DNA from: Amaurobius ferox
Lineage: Eukaryota; Arthropoda; Arachnida; Araneae; Amaurobiidae
Length of the DNA: 64,000 bases
Assembly: GCA_951213105.1 (NCBI GenBank)
Contig: OX578145.1
Location: 117,011,239 to 117,075,238, forward strand
Direction: 5' to 3'
Below are positions 11,689 through 23,267 of this stretch, one piece after another. The position numbers were made by a program, and so were the translations under genes. The notes below the pieces were generated by a model. It was not told the DNA's origin and ran no database searches. It saw only the letters and a list, made by a program, of their open reading frames with translations. Positions within the stretch are counted from its first letter, which is position 1; the number at the start of each line of letters is the position of its first letter.

Positions 11689-12676
11689 TATGTCAAAATT
11701 AAAGTGCTAAAATTATATGGGAAGATATACACGTACTACTTATAATGTCCGATTATTAGTAGAAGATTACCCGTTTTGCAATATGAGTCACAAATGTTTT
11801 TTGGTAAAATACAACAGACGACGTAATAAATTGAATATATAATTAATCCCCTTAATCTTCATACCAGAAGACTGTACTTGATTCCAATATATATGCCAAT
11901 ATATGTCAAAATATATGCCAATATACCTGTACTACTTATATTCTCGTAGGTTAGAAGATATACCCGTGCATTCCTAGAAGATTACTCGTACAACGTACAA
12001 TATGCGTGTGTCAGCAATTTTTGCCGCAATAAAACAATGGCGTAATAACTTAAAAATATCAATAATCACTGAATCAATAATTCCGGAAAATATCAATAAT
12101 AATAATGTTTAAACCTGAAGAGTTTAATTGATATTATCCAGTCCAAAATGAAATGGCAGTGAAATTTATTTTATATACATATCTTCATTATTCAAATCGG
12201 AAAGGATTTAATAAAAATCGTCTGCCGCATAAACACATTGGATTTAAATCCGTTGCTAAGCGACATGATATCATTTGCTTCAAATAAATTGGTAGAAAAA
12301 ATATCGTCTAAATAGTTATATTTCTATGGAACATTTGGCGACAGTTTCGTCAAATTAGCGACATTTTAAAAAAATCGCCAAATTTATCGCCAAGTGGGAC
12401 TGTAGAATTGACAGTTCCACTTTGCGACAAATTGACGAAATATCATCACAATACTATCCCCTAACAAAAAACAATTAATATCATTTATGTAGCGCCATTT
12501 TATCAATTTCAAGATATTTTTATAGATTTGAAAACATTTTTATCAATGTGGTGACATTTTAAAAATTCGCTAAATGTATTACTAAGTAGGATGGTTGGTC
12601 TGACAGATAAATGCTAATCAAACATCATTTCAGTGCTCTCTTCTAACAAAACAAAAAAAAATTTCATTGATATGTA

Positions 12677-12728
12677 GAAGACCCAAGCCACACGACCAAC
12701 CCGAAGGTTTATGGCAGCTGTTTGTGTG
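12677..12728 (+). repeat. tiny structured repeat, copy 2
   Basis: Same sequence and position as the copy at 1561, duplicated with the Helitron A unit rather than inserted independently. Confidence 0.6.
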
Positions 12729-14601
12729 TCGTTTATATCAATTTGGCGACATTTCCGTCAATTTGGCAAAGTTTAAGAAAAGTTGTCAAATTAGCTATAT
12801 CCCTCCAAATTCGTAGCTTTGAATTTGCAGATCTGAATGAAACATTCTTATCCCGTTTCAATATACTAAATGAAAACACTACAATTGTATTAGAAGATAT
12901 ACCAGCTCTACTCTTTTTCTGTTTCAACAATCGGCTATATGAATTTATTGGCTAAACACAATATATGAGTTTAGTAGCTAAATACGATATAAGCTTGAAA
13001 ACTCTTTGCCAAAATAAATGAAATTGATGTACGCAGTCAGCAATTAATATAATTAAAAGAAAAATCAAACCGTCCATTCATAAGATATACTTTTATATCC
13101 ATTTATCCATTTATTTATTATTTAAATCGAAAAAAAAAAATAAAAACATTAACAAACACATTTAATTTAATCCGTTATTCGTACGGAGTGTATAATTTAA
13201 AGAAACTTATAGTTCGCAATCATGTGCAAATTCTGTTAAAATATTAAATTTATTGCTCCTAAAGAGAAGTTTAAGAATATATGTTCTCACTATGCAAAAT
13301 TATCTTCACGATCAGATCTGAAGAATAAAACATCCTGCCCCCTTTTGTAAGTAAATTTACAGAAGAAAAAATAGGAATTGAATGAATATATGCAACCCCG
13401 TACTAATTATATTGTCTCAGATCAGAAAATATGCCAATGTGTTAGTAGAAGATTACCCGTATTACAATATGCGTCTCAAAAATATTTGCCAAAATAAAAG
13501 AGATGATGTAATAAATTGAAAACATCAATAATATCCGTACTCTTTATACCAGGAGGTCGTAATTGATTTCAATATATGCCAATATATATCAAAACATATG
13601 TCAATATACCTGTACTACTTATATTCTCGTAGATTAAAAGATATACACGTGTATTTGTAGTAGATTCGTACAACATACAATATATGAGTTTAAACAATTT
13701 TTGTCACAATAAAATAATTGCATAATAACTTGAAAATATCAGTAATCCTTGAATCAATAATCCCCGAAAATATAAATAATAATAATTTTTGAACCTGTCG
13801 ACCGTAATTGATATTATCCAGTCAAAAATGATATAAGAAAAATCAAATCGTTCTTTTCTAAAATATATTTTTATATCCATTTATTTATTATTCAAATCGA
13901 AAAAATAATTATTAAAATTAACAGACAGATTTAATTTAATTGCGTTTCTGAGTAACATGATATAAGATAGAGTCTTATAACATGTTAAATATGTCATGTC
14001 TTATAACATAAACTGCGAAATTAAATAATGATTTTGATTTCTCTATACTTCTCATTGTTCCGTAAAAGCTTGTTTTAAATAAACCATGAACCATGGAGAT
14101 AGATTTCCCCTTTAAATCATGTTTCAAACAATACATGTTTTCAGAAAGTGACTAATTAACGCAAACAATCTCCCATCAAACTCAGAGATTAAATTTTAAT
14201 TCACTTTCAAACGATTTTCAAGCTTTTCGTTTGGATAAACCACGGAGTTAGGGAGTAGAACTCCTAGGAAAAAGTTCCGTTTTTCATTAATATCTCGTCA
14301 ACCCCAGGTCTTAGAAACTCGAAACTTGGACAAAATTTATGGGGGGATATTTCAAGGCTATCCACCAAATTTCATTAAATTCGGTTCAGCCGTTTTTCCG
14401 TAATGATGAGACAAACGAAAATTTCGTTTTTTACTAATATCTCGAGAACTACTGGTCGTAAAAACTCAAAACACGGATATAATTTTAAGTGGGGCTATTT
14501 CTGGGCTACCCACAAAATTTCATCAAATTCGGTTCAGCCGTTCGCCCGTGATGATGGGACAAACAGACAGACAGACAGATTTTCATTTTTATTTATATAG
14601 A

Positions 14602-14697
14602 TTATCGGAATTTAAAAGAGTATCTTGCATTAGGACTTGAATTGCAGGAAATACATAAAGTGTTAAAATTTAAACAGAATGTCTGGCTGAAGAATTA
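14602..14697 (+). pseudogene. Polinton/Maverick-type family B DNA polymerase, fragment upstream of Tc1
   Basis: Immediately after the Helitron end, frame +1 of this stretch reads a conserved segment of protein-primed family B polymerases of Polintons. It includes the words 'EYLALGLELQEIH' and 'KFKQNVWLKNY', just before the palm region. The protein would make DNA for the element's own replication in the nucleus. The gene is cut on the left by the Helitron array and on the right by a Tc1 insertion. The rest of the N-terminal part is outside the window. The identification is from memory of the family and has not been searched. Confidence 0.65.
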
Positions 14698-16079
14698 CAC
14701 CCTAAGACAAAAAAATCGACGCACCCCGCAAAATAATCCGACAGTAATGAAACTGTACATGCAAACATATTTTGACCGAATATGCAAATGGTCAAAAATT
14801 CGCTGCCAATGAATAAATAGTCGAAACTACAAAGCATTGAAACTGAGCACCATGGTGGTGTATATAAGGAGCGAACCTCGCTTTCAGAAACAAAACGTGC
14901 AGTGGATTTCGATTGCGTTTACGTACCTTGATTGTAACAATATCTCGCCGGCGAATTCGCGGCCACTACGAGCATATGAAAGACTTTGAGAGATGCGTGC
15001 TTTTCAACTGCATGAGGCTGGGTGGGCACACCGACGAATCGCTCGGCATTTGAGTAGGAGCGATGCAGCAATTAGACGACGTTGGCAGGAATGTGTCCTG
15101 AATGGCAGATTTCAGCTAGCAGCGGACGGCCTAGAGTGACGACAGAACGAGAGCGATTGTCAAAGCAGCTGTGACAGCACGAGATTCGTCGTTATCAACC
15201 ATCCAACGAGTGAGAAACACGGAAGTGACCACCCGGACCATTAATAGAAGACTACGGGAGCGGAATCTATACTCGTGGCGCCCATTACGCCACCTACCAC
15301 TGACCAGTATGCACCGTCAACTGCGATTGCAATGGTGCCGAGCTCGATCAACGCGAAATTGTTCGGATTGGGAACGAATTGTCTTCAGTGACGAATCCCG
15401 ACGACCAGCGCAGACGTGTCTGGAGACATCCCGGACATCGTCAGGATCCAGCTCTTAGTGTCACACGCCACACTGTCCGGCAACAGGGAGTTATGGTCTG
15501 GGGTGCCATTTCGTTTGATAGCCGGACCCCTTTGATAGTTCTCCATGGCACCATCACAGCACAGTGGTACGTTGCCGATATTCTACGACCCGTTGTATTG
15601 CCATTCCTTTCGCGACACCCTGGACTAACTTTTCAGCAAGATAATGCCGGACCACACACGGCACGCTTCTCTATTGATTGTCTGCGTGCTTACGACACAC
15701 TTCCTTGGTCAGCCAGATCCCCAGATCTCTCGCCTATTGAGCACATTTGGGCTGAGATAGGACGTCGCCTGCGACCATCCCAGAATGTAGACGAATTAGC
15801 TCGTCAATTGAAGGCCATTTAGAACGCCATCCTTCAGAACACTATTCATTGACTTTATGCATCAATGCCACGTCGGGTAACAGCTTGTATCAAGCCCAGA
15901 AGTAGACCAACGCCATATTGACGTGTTCACTTTGTGTAGATCTGTCAGTGCAATAAATCATCCAATTGTTCTGAAATTCTAATCATTTCTTTTTCAGTGC
16001 ATCCACATTACACGTACCAAAATTTTGTCTCATTTAGATAATTATTTTTTGGTGCGTCGATTATTTTTGTCTTAGAGTG
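14698..16079 (+). mobile_element. Tc1-like transposon (copy a)
   Basis: Terminal inverted repeats of about 28 bp open CACCCTAAGACAAAAAAATC on the left and CACTCTAAGACAAAAATAAT read inward from the right. TA target duplications flank them at 14696-14697 and 16080-16081. The element is 1382 bp with a single decayed transposase on the plus strand. It sits inside the Polinton polymerase fragment. Deleting the element and one TA would rejoin the two polymerase halves in one frame. Confidence 0.88.
14991..15905 (+). pseudogene. Tc1-like transposase, frameshifted
   Basis: The N-terminal helix-turn-helix (from 14991: 'MRAFQLHEAGWAHRRIARHL') and the catalytic core are present but in different frames. 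Catalytic signatures are FSDES (first D), QQDNAGPHTA (second D) and SPDLSPIEHIW (E), with 32 residues between the second D and the E by my count. Breaks include a frame change near 15118-15140, a short deletion after FSDES near 15395 and an in-frame stop at about 15820. The product would have cut and rejoined the transposon ends. As it stands it is inactive. Confidence 0.85.
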
Positions 16080-16760
16080 TATATTGATTTTGATACTGAA
16101 CAGAAAAACAATCAAATCCCCTTTGGAAAAGGACTTTTTCAAATTATTTAACAATGCAGTTTATGGGGAAACTTACATAATAGAGTCGACATCTAGCTAG
16201 TAAACAGAAAAGAAGGCCGAAAAATTAATTGCATCGCTTGCTTTCAAAGACTTCAAAATGTTTAATGAAGATCTAGGTGCTGTTGAGAGAGTAAAAAGTA
16301 GTAACCGCCCTTTATATGTTGGATTTTTTGTGCTCGAATTGTAGAAACTCTTAATGTATGACTTTCATTACAACCATATATGAAGAGACAATATGGAGGA
16401 AAAGGAAATTTGCTTTTCACCGACACTGATTGTCTAACGTATGAGATTCAGACAGACAATATATATCAAGATATGAGCCAACATCTACCATTATATGATA
16501 CGTCTGATTATCCCACAACACATTTTCTTTATCCAACACATAATAAGGAAGTGATTCGAGAAATGAAGGATGAACTGAATGAAGCACCTGCGCTGGAATT
16601 TATGCGATTGACAGCAAGATGTATTTCCTGCTCTCAGAACATGGAGGGTAAAAAAGGGTGTTAGCAGACATGTTGCGCGACAGAAAATTAAGCACGAAAT
16701 GCCTCTTCAAACAAACAAGAGAGAAGCAAGTTCGAATTAATCATGAGGATTAGAAACTCT
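16080..16760 (+). pseudogene. Polinton/Maverick-type family B DNA polymerase, fragment downstream of Tc1
   Basis: Continuation of the polymerase interrupted at 14697. It holds the palm motif region ('FFKLFNNAVYGET', about 16130-16175) and a longer open stretch (16380-16664). That stretch contains the DTD metal-binding motif within 'LLFTDTDCLTYEI', followed by 'YDTSDYPTTHF' and 'MKDELNEAPALEF'. Several stops and frame changes (about 16190-16200, 16345, 16662) show the gene is dead. After about 16760 the similarity fades and a DINE-1-like element begins. No other Polinton genes (integrase, ATPase, capsid) are visible here. Confidence 0.7.
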
Positions 16761-16873
16761 ATACAATACTATATACACACTCTACAATTTGACGGAACAG
16801 CACATTTCAAGCATCCCTGAACTCGAATAGAACGTTTTTGAAGCAATAGCTGTGTGTATGTGTGTGAGTGTGT

Positions 16874-18250
16874 TAGTGGCGTAGCGTCCATTGAGGCTAA
16901 AAAGCGGAGCCTCCCCAGTTTAAAATCTAATTTAAAGAATTATTTAAATACACTTTTATCTATTATAATATTTTAAATAATTTTGCGAAGATTATATTTT
17001 ATAAGTATTATTTAGAAAAGTGTTACATTTTTTTCTTCCGGTTCAAAGTATTTTTCCCATTAAAACGCACATTTTAATGTTTTAGAAGCTAAAATCATCC
17101 AGCCTTCGTCTTCTATAAGAAGAAACATGGCATTAAAACCACCCATTTATTAAACTCATCCCTAGCTGATTAACTAATATGGGAAGCTAGCTTATAAAAA
17201 GGCTATTGCTTCCCCATTTTCAACCTTTCATAAACAATCAATGATTGGATGTGGGACGTGACGTTTCCTCCATGATGGGTAGGTGAGGGTGAGTACTGCA
17301 AACCTAAAGAGTCCTCCATTTTGGGTAAAACATGGTATTCTATTAATTACTATTTGTAGAAAATAATCATTATTTGTAATACTAAAGAATTTGAGCCATT
17401 TTGCACGAATAACCTAGGATTTATCTAACTTTAAACAATCTCAAGGCGAAGAAATATACTAATAATGACTACCATTAAACTTAAGTAGTTTGCAAGGTAG
17501 ACTTAGCTCTTTATATAGGCGACGCATCCGTTTGCGTATTTGGAAGTTTTAGAAAGAATAAGTTTCATTTCCCTTTAAAATCCCCTGTTAGACGAGGATC
17601 TCAGTTAAATAAAAGTGGTTGATAATTCTTTAGCGGATTCTTAGCATATTGTAATTATAAGATACCTTTAAGTTTTCATAGTAAAGAATTTGTAAATAAT
17701 TAATAAGCAACATTGTTTAGGGACATTGTTGACTACAGTGATTTTCAACTAAGCTTATGTTCCAGATTTCTCACAAATTTTCAGTGCATTTTTTCATATA
17801 TGGCCGCATGTAGAACGTTTTACGGAAATGATGGGGGTGGGGGTGGGGGTGTAAACTCAAGAATAAAATGTCTAGATAAATCATAGTCTAGAATGATGAT
17901 CGCCTTTGTTATCTTGAATATCTAAGGGGGAGCGTGTCCTCGCGACCATGACTTCATATTTAATAAAATGGTTGTAAAAGTTCAACTCATTTATAAATAA
18001 GCAAACATTTAAAATGTTATACTTTGTATGTATGTATCTTACATGGGTAATATATTTTAAAATATTGTGCATTTCATTCACTCTTAGCATTTTTATGTTA
18101 AATTATTTTATTTTACTCACCAAGGAAATAAAATTTATTGAAAGTGCGAATTCCACTATAAATTCACTTACCATATAAAAATCTTTTCCAAGTTAAGATG
18201 ACAAACAATCACTTAGCCTCCCCAGTCAAGAATATCACGCTACGCTACTG
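16874..18250. mobile_element. non-autonomous hAT element F, copy 1
   Basis: Imperfect terminal inverted repeats (TAGTGGCGTAGCG on the left, CAGTAGCGTAGCG read inward from the right) are flanked by an exact 8-bp duplication GAGTGTGT at 16866-16873 and 18251-18258. No transposase is encoded. It holds a G-rich tract at 17833-17850. It is homologous to the disrupted copy at 43138. Confidence 0.85.
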
Positions 18251-18737
18251 GAGTGTGTATATATGCTAGTGTGTGTGTCCCCGTGAGTCTGTGGATGCCA
18301 TATCTCACGAATAAATGGGGCGTTTCGAACAAAACTTTGTACAGATATTACGATGGGTGAATAATGGGGATCCTATTGATTTTAAACGCAATTGAATGTT
18401 CAAATGACCACCCAATTTTCGAATGAAAATTTTAAAAAGTCGTTAAAAATGTGAACCTTTAATAATGTTACATAAATGATAATTTCTTATGTAAATTTTC
18501 ATTAGAAAACGAATGACATAAATTTTAGAACGCTAATACGAACCATTGTCTAGATATGGCACTTTTTCGAAATAAATTTATAAAAAAAAAATTACATAAA
18601 ATAAAAACATAGTATTCTGAAACAGGTTCATTTTCATATGCAATATTATGTGACAAATTTATTAACATCATTCTCGTGGATCTGGTTTGTTCCCTTTACG
18701 ATAGAAGCTATTTTGTGTAAAAGTTTTGTATTTTGAC

Positions 18738-18781
18738 ACTCAACAATTCGCCAATAGATATTTATTGGCGAATTGTTGAGT
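18738..18781. repeat. perfect 19-bp inverted repeat, 6-nt loop
   Basis: Arms 18738-18756 and 18763-18781 (ACTCAACAATTCGCCAATA and its complement). Other family E copies have only part of one arm at this place, so this is a local fold-back. Confidence 0.9.
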
Positions 18782-19439
18782 AATATAAAAAAACATATTT
18801 ATATAAGAAAAGCCCGGCTATCTGTCTGTCTGCAACACTTAGCGATAAATTTGGTAAATTGGCTACTAATCTGGCGAAACGTCACCAACTTGGCTACACT
18901 TTCTTCACAATGGTGCCAAATTGACTAAAATATCGTAAAAATTGCAAAAATGACGCCAAATTGACGAATTAATTTATAAAATATTTTAATATATGGATTC
19001 TATTGTTTATTGTGAATGTTATTAATATTGATAATTGTCAATTTAGAGTGACGTGAAATATAAGTTAATCGAGTGCTTCGAAATAGTTTTACATGTTGTC
19101 ATCCGGAGTTGCTATGCTTGTTTTACATCTAGAGCTGTTCGCCAAAGTTGCTACGCTTGTATTACATCTCGCCTCAGGCGTCAAATTATCTGGTCACGGG
19201 TCCGTAAGCAAGATGCAGGAAACAACTGGTTTCGAAAATAAAAGCATTTACCTTTATCCAGAAAAGGAAAACCTGAATTTCAAAAAACAAAAACAAGGAA
19301 CGAACTGTTTTCGTGAACAAAATGATACCTAAACGAAGAAGAAGGGAAATAGGAATTAAACTCGAGATTTTCAGGCCGAAGAAATTAATGGAGAATCATC
19401 ATTATTAACAACTGATCTTGAGTGACTGGGGATCAATAC

Positions 19440-20925
19440 ATAAAACTTTTAGAAAGTTTAATTCAATTAACTGGCGTGTGGTTCAACTCGACATTCTCCA
19501 CAACCCATTTTACTTTCCCTGCAATACATGGTAATGTATAGGGAAAGTATTGGGATCATGCCGAAAATCGCAACTCGAGTTTTCGACGGATCTACACGTT
19601 TCGAGATCTCTAGCATACGAAAAAACTATTTTTAGCGTGACGTCTGTGTGTGTGTCTGTCTGTGTGTCTGTGTGTCTGTCTGTGTGTCTGTCTGTGTGTC
19701 TGTGTGTCTGTCTGTGTGTCTGTCTGTGCAGATTTTGTATCCGCTCTAACTAAAAAACTAATCGACCGAATTTCACAAAATTTGGTAGGTAAGTCACTTG
19801 TGGGCGAGTCTGGTACTGATTAGTTTTGGGTACGATTTGGAATAAAATAACCCGCCTTTTTATGCGAAATGGCCCGAAAAAGCTTGTATCCACTCTAATT
19901 GAAAAACGACTGGACCGAATTTCACAAAATTCGGTAGATGAGTCACTTGTGGTTTACCCTTGTGCTGATTAGATTTTGGTATGATTCGAAAAAAAATAAC
20001 CTGCCTTTTTATGCGAAATGTCCTGCAAAAATCGTCAAAATCTAAACTAAAGAACTAAGTATACTGAAAAATATCCATTAAATGCTCGTTTAATACGTAA
20101 TTTTTAACGACGAAAATAATAAGACCATTCCCATTACACTAGGACTAGCCATTCTCGAGATATTTTAGTTTTTCGTACTTTCTCTACGCCACCTTTGAAA
20201 ATAAGCCCGGTTAACGAATAAGAACGAAAATTGAATTAAAAGTGAAATAAATTTAATTAAAATAAGGAGAACATTAATATAAGACTGCAGGGAAAGTCAT
20301 GTGCTGCCCACATCAGATTTTTTAAATTGTTTGTGAAATTTTTCAAGAACAAATTTGAAAAATCTATATCATTGGTCCGAATTATCACAATTATAATAGC
20401 ATGTTACCCTTCATTTTAAATGGAATTTATGAAACACCTTTCGGTTGATTTCAAGTTCGGCAATGTAGCCCCGAAGGGGACTAATGAAGTCACGAACACA
20501 AAAATTGTATAGCGGCTTCTGTGCACTACAATGATCGAAACTTTTAAGTTTCTGGGTCATGGTGCCATAAATAAATCCCTTTATGCACAATTATGTCAAA
20601 ATTATTCCTATGCTGCCATGTTAAGAAATCATAAAACGTTTTAGCTCGAATTAAAAAATTCTATCTAGTTCTAGACTTTTAGTTAATAAAAGCTGGATAT
20701 AAAATTTCGTGAAAATCCATTAATATTTGTGGCAAATATTGTGTACACATGAAATCGACCACAGCCAGACATACACACAGACAGATAGATGGACATCACT
20801 CCAAAAATACCCAAAACGTATTCTGGAAGTTCTACATTATATATTAGCTTCAAAATTTCGAAATCGAAAATTTTGGAGAAAACAATACTTTTTCTACCTA
20901 CTATATTCAATAGTATAAGAAAGTA
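19440..20925 (-). mobile_element. DINE-1-like family H, copy 1, split by family D copy 1
   Basis: The part before the insertion (ending 'gttcaactcgacattctccacaaccca') and the part after it match the copy at 33234-33912, which lacks the insertion. The right end is a palindrome ACTTTTTCTAC...GTATAAGAAAGT. A CAGA microsatellite lies inside (20770-20790), in the same order as in families D and E. The left limit is not certain. Confidence 0.5.
19511..20317 (+). mobile_element. DINE-1-like family D, copy 1
   Basis: Opens with a 36-bp palindrome (ACTTTCCCTGCAATACATG...GGGAAAGT). This is followed by 'cgaaaatcgcaactcgag', a TG/CTGT microsatellite and two 'accgaatttcacaaaatt' modules. It closes with a short hairpin ATGTGctgcCCACATCAGA. 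The overall plan resembles Drosophila DINE-1 (non-autonomous Helentron). It encodes nothing. Confidence 0.6.
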
Positions 20926-21630
20926 AATATGGAATTAGGTGTACCATGATCTTAACCTCAGAAAATTTAATAAATGAATTTGCAATTTTAATGAATTCAT
21001 TATTAATAAAATTAATGAATGAATTTTAATTTTTAATGAATTAAATTATTACAATTCTAATAATGTTCAGCAATAGAACATTTGATTTCTTGTTTCGCGT
21101 CGACTATCATATGTGAAACCTTAATGTAAAACACCCCAAACGATTGGAAATGATACTGATCCTTCCTTTTACTATAAGAACTTGTCGTGATAAACGAATG
21201 TCCTCTTTTTCATGTAAAAATCGTTCTCAAGTTTATATTATAGTCAGTATCATGTGAATCAGTTGAAAAAATCACGGAAAGATAGCTGACCCCATATAAA
21301 AAGAGCCTGATTTAAAATTATCCTAAACATTTTAAAATCAGCGAAATCTTCTTAATGTAAGAACTTGCCACAATCCTCTTTCCCCGTGCAAGGATTAGAT
21401 ACTTTCTCGATTCTACACGATTTTTGAAACACTTTAAATTTAAATATTTAAAAAAATCGTATGATAGATTAAATATATGTGTTTATACTTTAATATCGCG
21501 AAGACAGTTAACATTTACGGGCAAAATTCATGGAGGAATCTTCTAAACAAATTTTCCCATTGGTTAACATGGAAGCAGCTCATAAGGGCTAGTGAGGTAT
21601 GAGTCCCCTTGGAGAGGATTTTCTAGCACA
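20926..21630. other. AT-rich DNA without recognised features
   Basis: No ORF, palindrome or known repeat was recognised. A short run built on 'aatgaatt' lies near 20970-21040. Confidence 0.5.
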
Positions 21631-21631
21631 T

Positions 21632-21770
21632 TATATTCTTTTTATCAGTATAATATATATTTTTAGAAATATCATTATTTTTATGTCTATATATACTATT
21701 TAAGATATGCTATTTTTAACTAGTGCTGACATGTGTAAAAAAGTAAGATCTTAGAAAAACAAGAAAGATC
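21632..21770. repeat. AT-rich duplicated segment, copy 1
   Basis: Matches 22852-22985 in the same orientation ('acattatattctttttat' to 'aaggtcttgaaaa'-like end). The pair flanks the family C element at 21760-22745. Confidence 0.55.
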
Positions 21771-22745
21771 AATCATGCATAAAGCAATGATTATGAAACA
21801 CTTTTTAACTGAAATGCAATTTTATTTAAACATCTCTAAAATGCGATATATTCAGCTCTAATATATTTTAAATTATCACAGTACTACAATAATTTATTAT
21901 ACTTGAAAACTTAAAATTTCATCGAAAAAAATGAACTTTATTCAAATGACGTCATCGAAATACAAATCGTCTAGCTTTCTATGTAAAAGCAATAAATATT
22001 TCATTCATATCACCTTTATTCCAGACTCCGGAGCTAAATAATTTTGCGTGAAAAAAAAATCAGCAATTCTTATGCAACTCATCTTACAATCACGTGTTTG
22101 CATTCTGCATCTATTAAAATTAGAAATAGAGGAAATGATCAAAGTTTGATGATCATTTAAACTAAAATATTTTGTAATTGCATTAGCACAGAATATAGAT
22201 GTACAGAAAATACGCAGAAATAAACGGATTTAGGACGAATTCAACACTAAATATAAATTTAAAATAACTTTAAAAATCCAGTTTTTTACACTAGGAAAAA
22301 AAGATGGATGCCATATTTTATTTTGAAGTGGGTCACGTAATCTCTTCATATAATATGAGTGTAATTATTATTTTAATTTTTATTTAAAAAACTATCGAAC
22401 ATATTTTGCTGATATTTTTTTTATATATATATTTTATAGGATAATTTGAATATTTTCTAAAATTTTCGAAAGGATTTGTGAATTTTAAATTCGCTTAAAA
22501 AATGTTTGAAAAATTAGGTCCAGTAGGGTTCAATGTATTTCACATTTTCAATCCAGGTTCAATCCAAAAGTAATTGGGTGACATTATTCATTTACATTCC
22601 CATATGTCCCACAGACCATCTCAACAACATACTAAAATTTCATTTTGATAAAGTCATTTTTAAGGCAGTTATTGCGCGAACGGACAGACAGACAGAATGA
22701 ACGAAGTTTTAAACACTTTTCAACTATGTTGGGAAGTGTTAAAAA
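21760..22745 (-). mobile_element. DINE-1-like family C, copy 1
   Basis: The right end carries a palindrome AACACTTTTCAACTATGTTG followed by GGAAGTGTT, preceded by a CAGA run. The body matches the copy at 38952-40444 read in the opposite direction, including 'catgcataaagcaatgatta' at the far end. Confidence 0.55.
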
Positions 22746-22851
22746 CTGTAATAACTAAATGTTCTCTTTTCTAGTCAATGAATTACTTTCCTAAATCTAT
22801 ATTGGAATAAGACCTTGTGGTTGTGTTTTGATTTTCGAGGCACAATCTTTA

Positions 22852-22985
22852 AACATTATATTCTTTTTATGTGAATAATATATATTTTTAGAAATATTAT
22901 TATTTTTATATGTCTACATGTAATTTAAGATATGATGTTTACAACTAGTGCAGACGCGCGCAAACAGTGTAAGGTCTTGAAAAAA
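22852..22985. repeat. AT-rich duplicated segment, copy 2
   Basis: Second member of the pair with 21632-21770, direct orientation. It is followed by a 15-A run. Confidence 0.55.
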
Positions 22986-23267
22986 AAAAAAAAAGAGAAG
23001 GTAATTGAATGTTTTCTTTTACCGCGTCAGAATTAAATGCATTTCCAAATCGTTGTTTAAGTAAGAGCATGTAGGTGTGTTGGCAAGAGCGTAGTTTGTA
23101 CCCTAAAATGACTATCCCTCCTCTCACAAATGTGTGTCTTATCTCCTCTGAGCCTCTCCTCTTTCTCCCCGGGTATTTTCTCCTCTTCCTCCTCTAAGAG
23201 GCGGCGCAGCAGAAGTGCTGCGCTTGCTGTGCCTCTTCCACCTGTCAATGAACGCCCCTTTTTTAGC

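Larger units (their letters stand above)
5379..14601 (-). mobile_element. Helitron A unit 2, interrupted by later insertions
   Basis: Same element as 152-3569, with CTAG at 5379-5382 and the opposite end TTTATATAGA at 14601. Removing the LTR remnant (5647-7460) and the Helitron B pair (7620-11688) leaves about 3.3 kb collinear with unit 1. The exception is a deletion of about 70 bp near 13168 that removes the internal junction found at 2045-2120. On the right it abuts T and then coding-like Polinton sequence, so the array entered a Polinton polymerase gene. Confidence 0.75.
16790..18985 (+). mobile_element. DINE-1-like family E, copy 1 (5'-truncated, split by a hAT)
   Basis: Shares 'tttcaagcatccctga', a TG microsatellite, 'ctcgagatat'-type text and the 'ggcgaaacgtcaccaacttggc' region with the complete family E copies at 42160, 57403 and 58585. 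The terminal palindrome is missing. A 1377-bp hAT sits inside the TG tract (16874-18250). Confidence 0.6.

Noticed and set aside
19550..19753. ORF with a Cys-Val-Ser-Val repeat
   Set aside because: Translation of the TG/CTGT microsatellite in a family D element. Similar ORFs appear in every copy.
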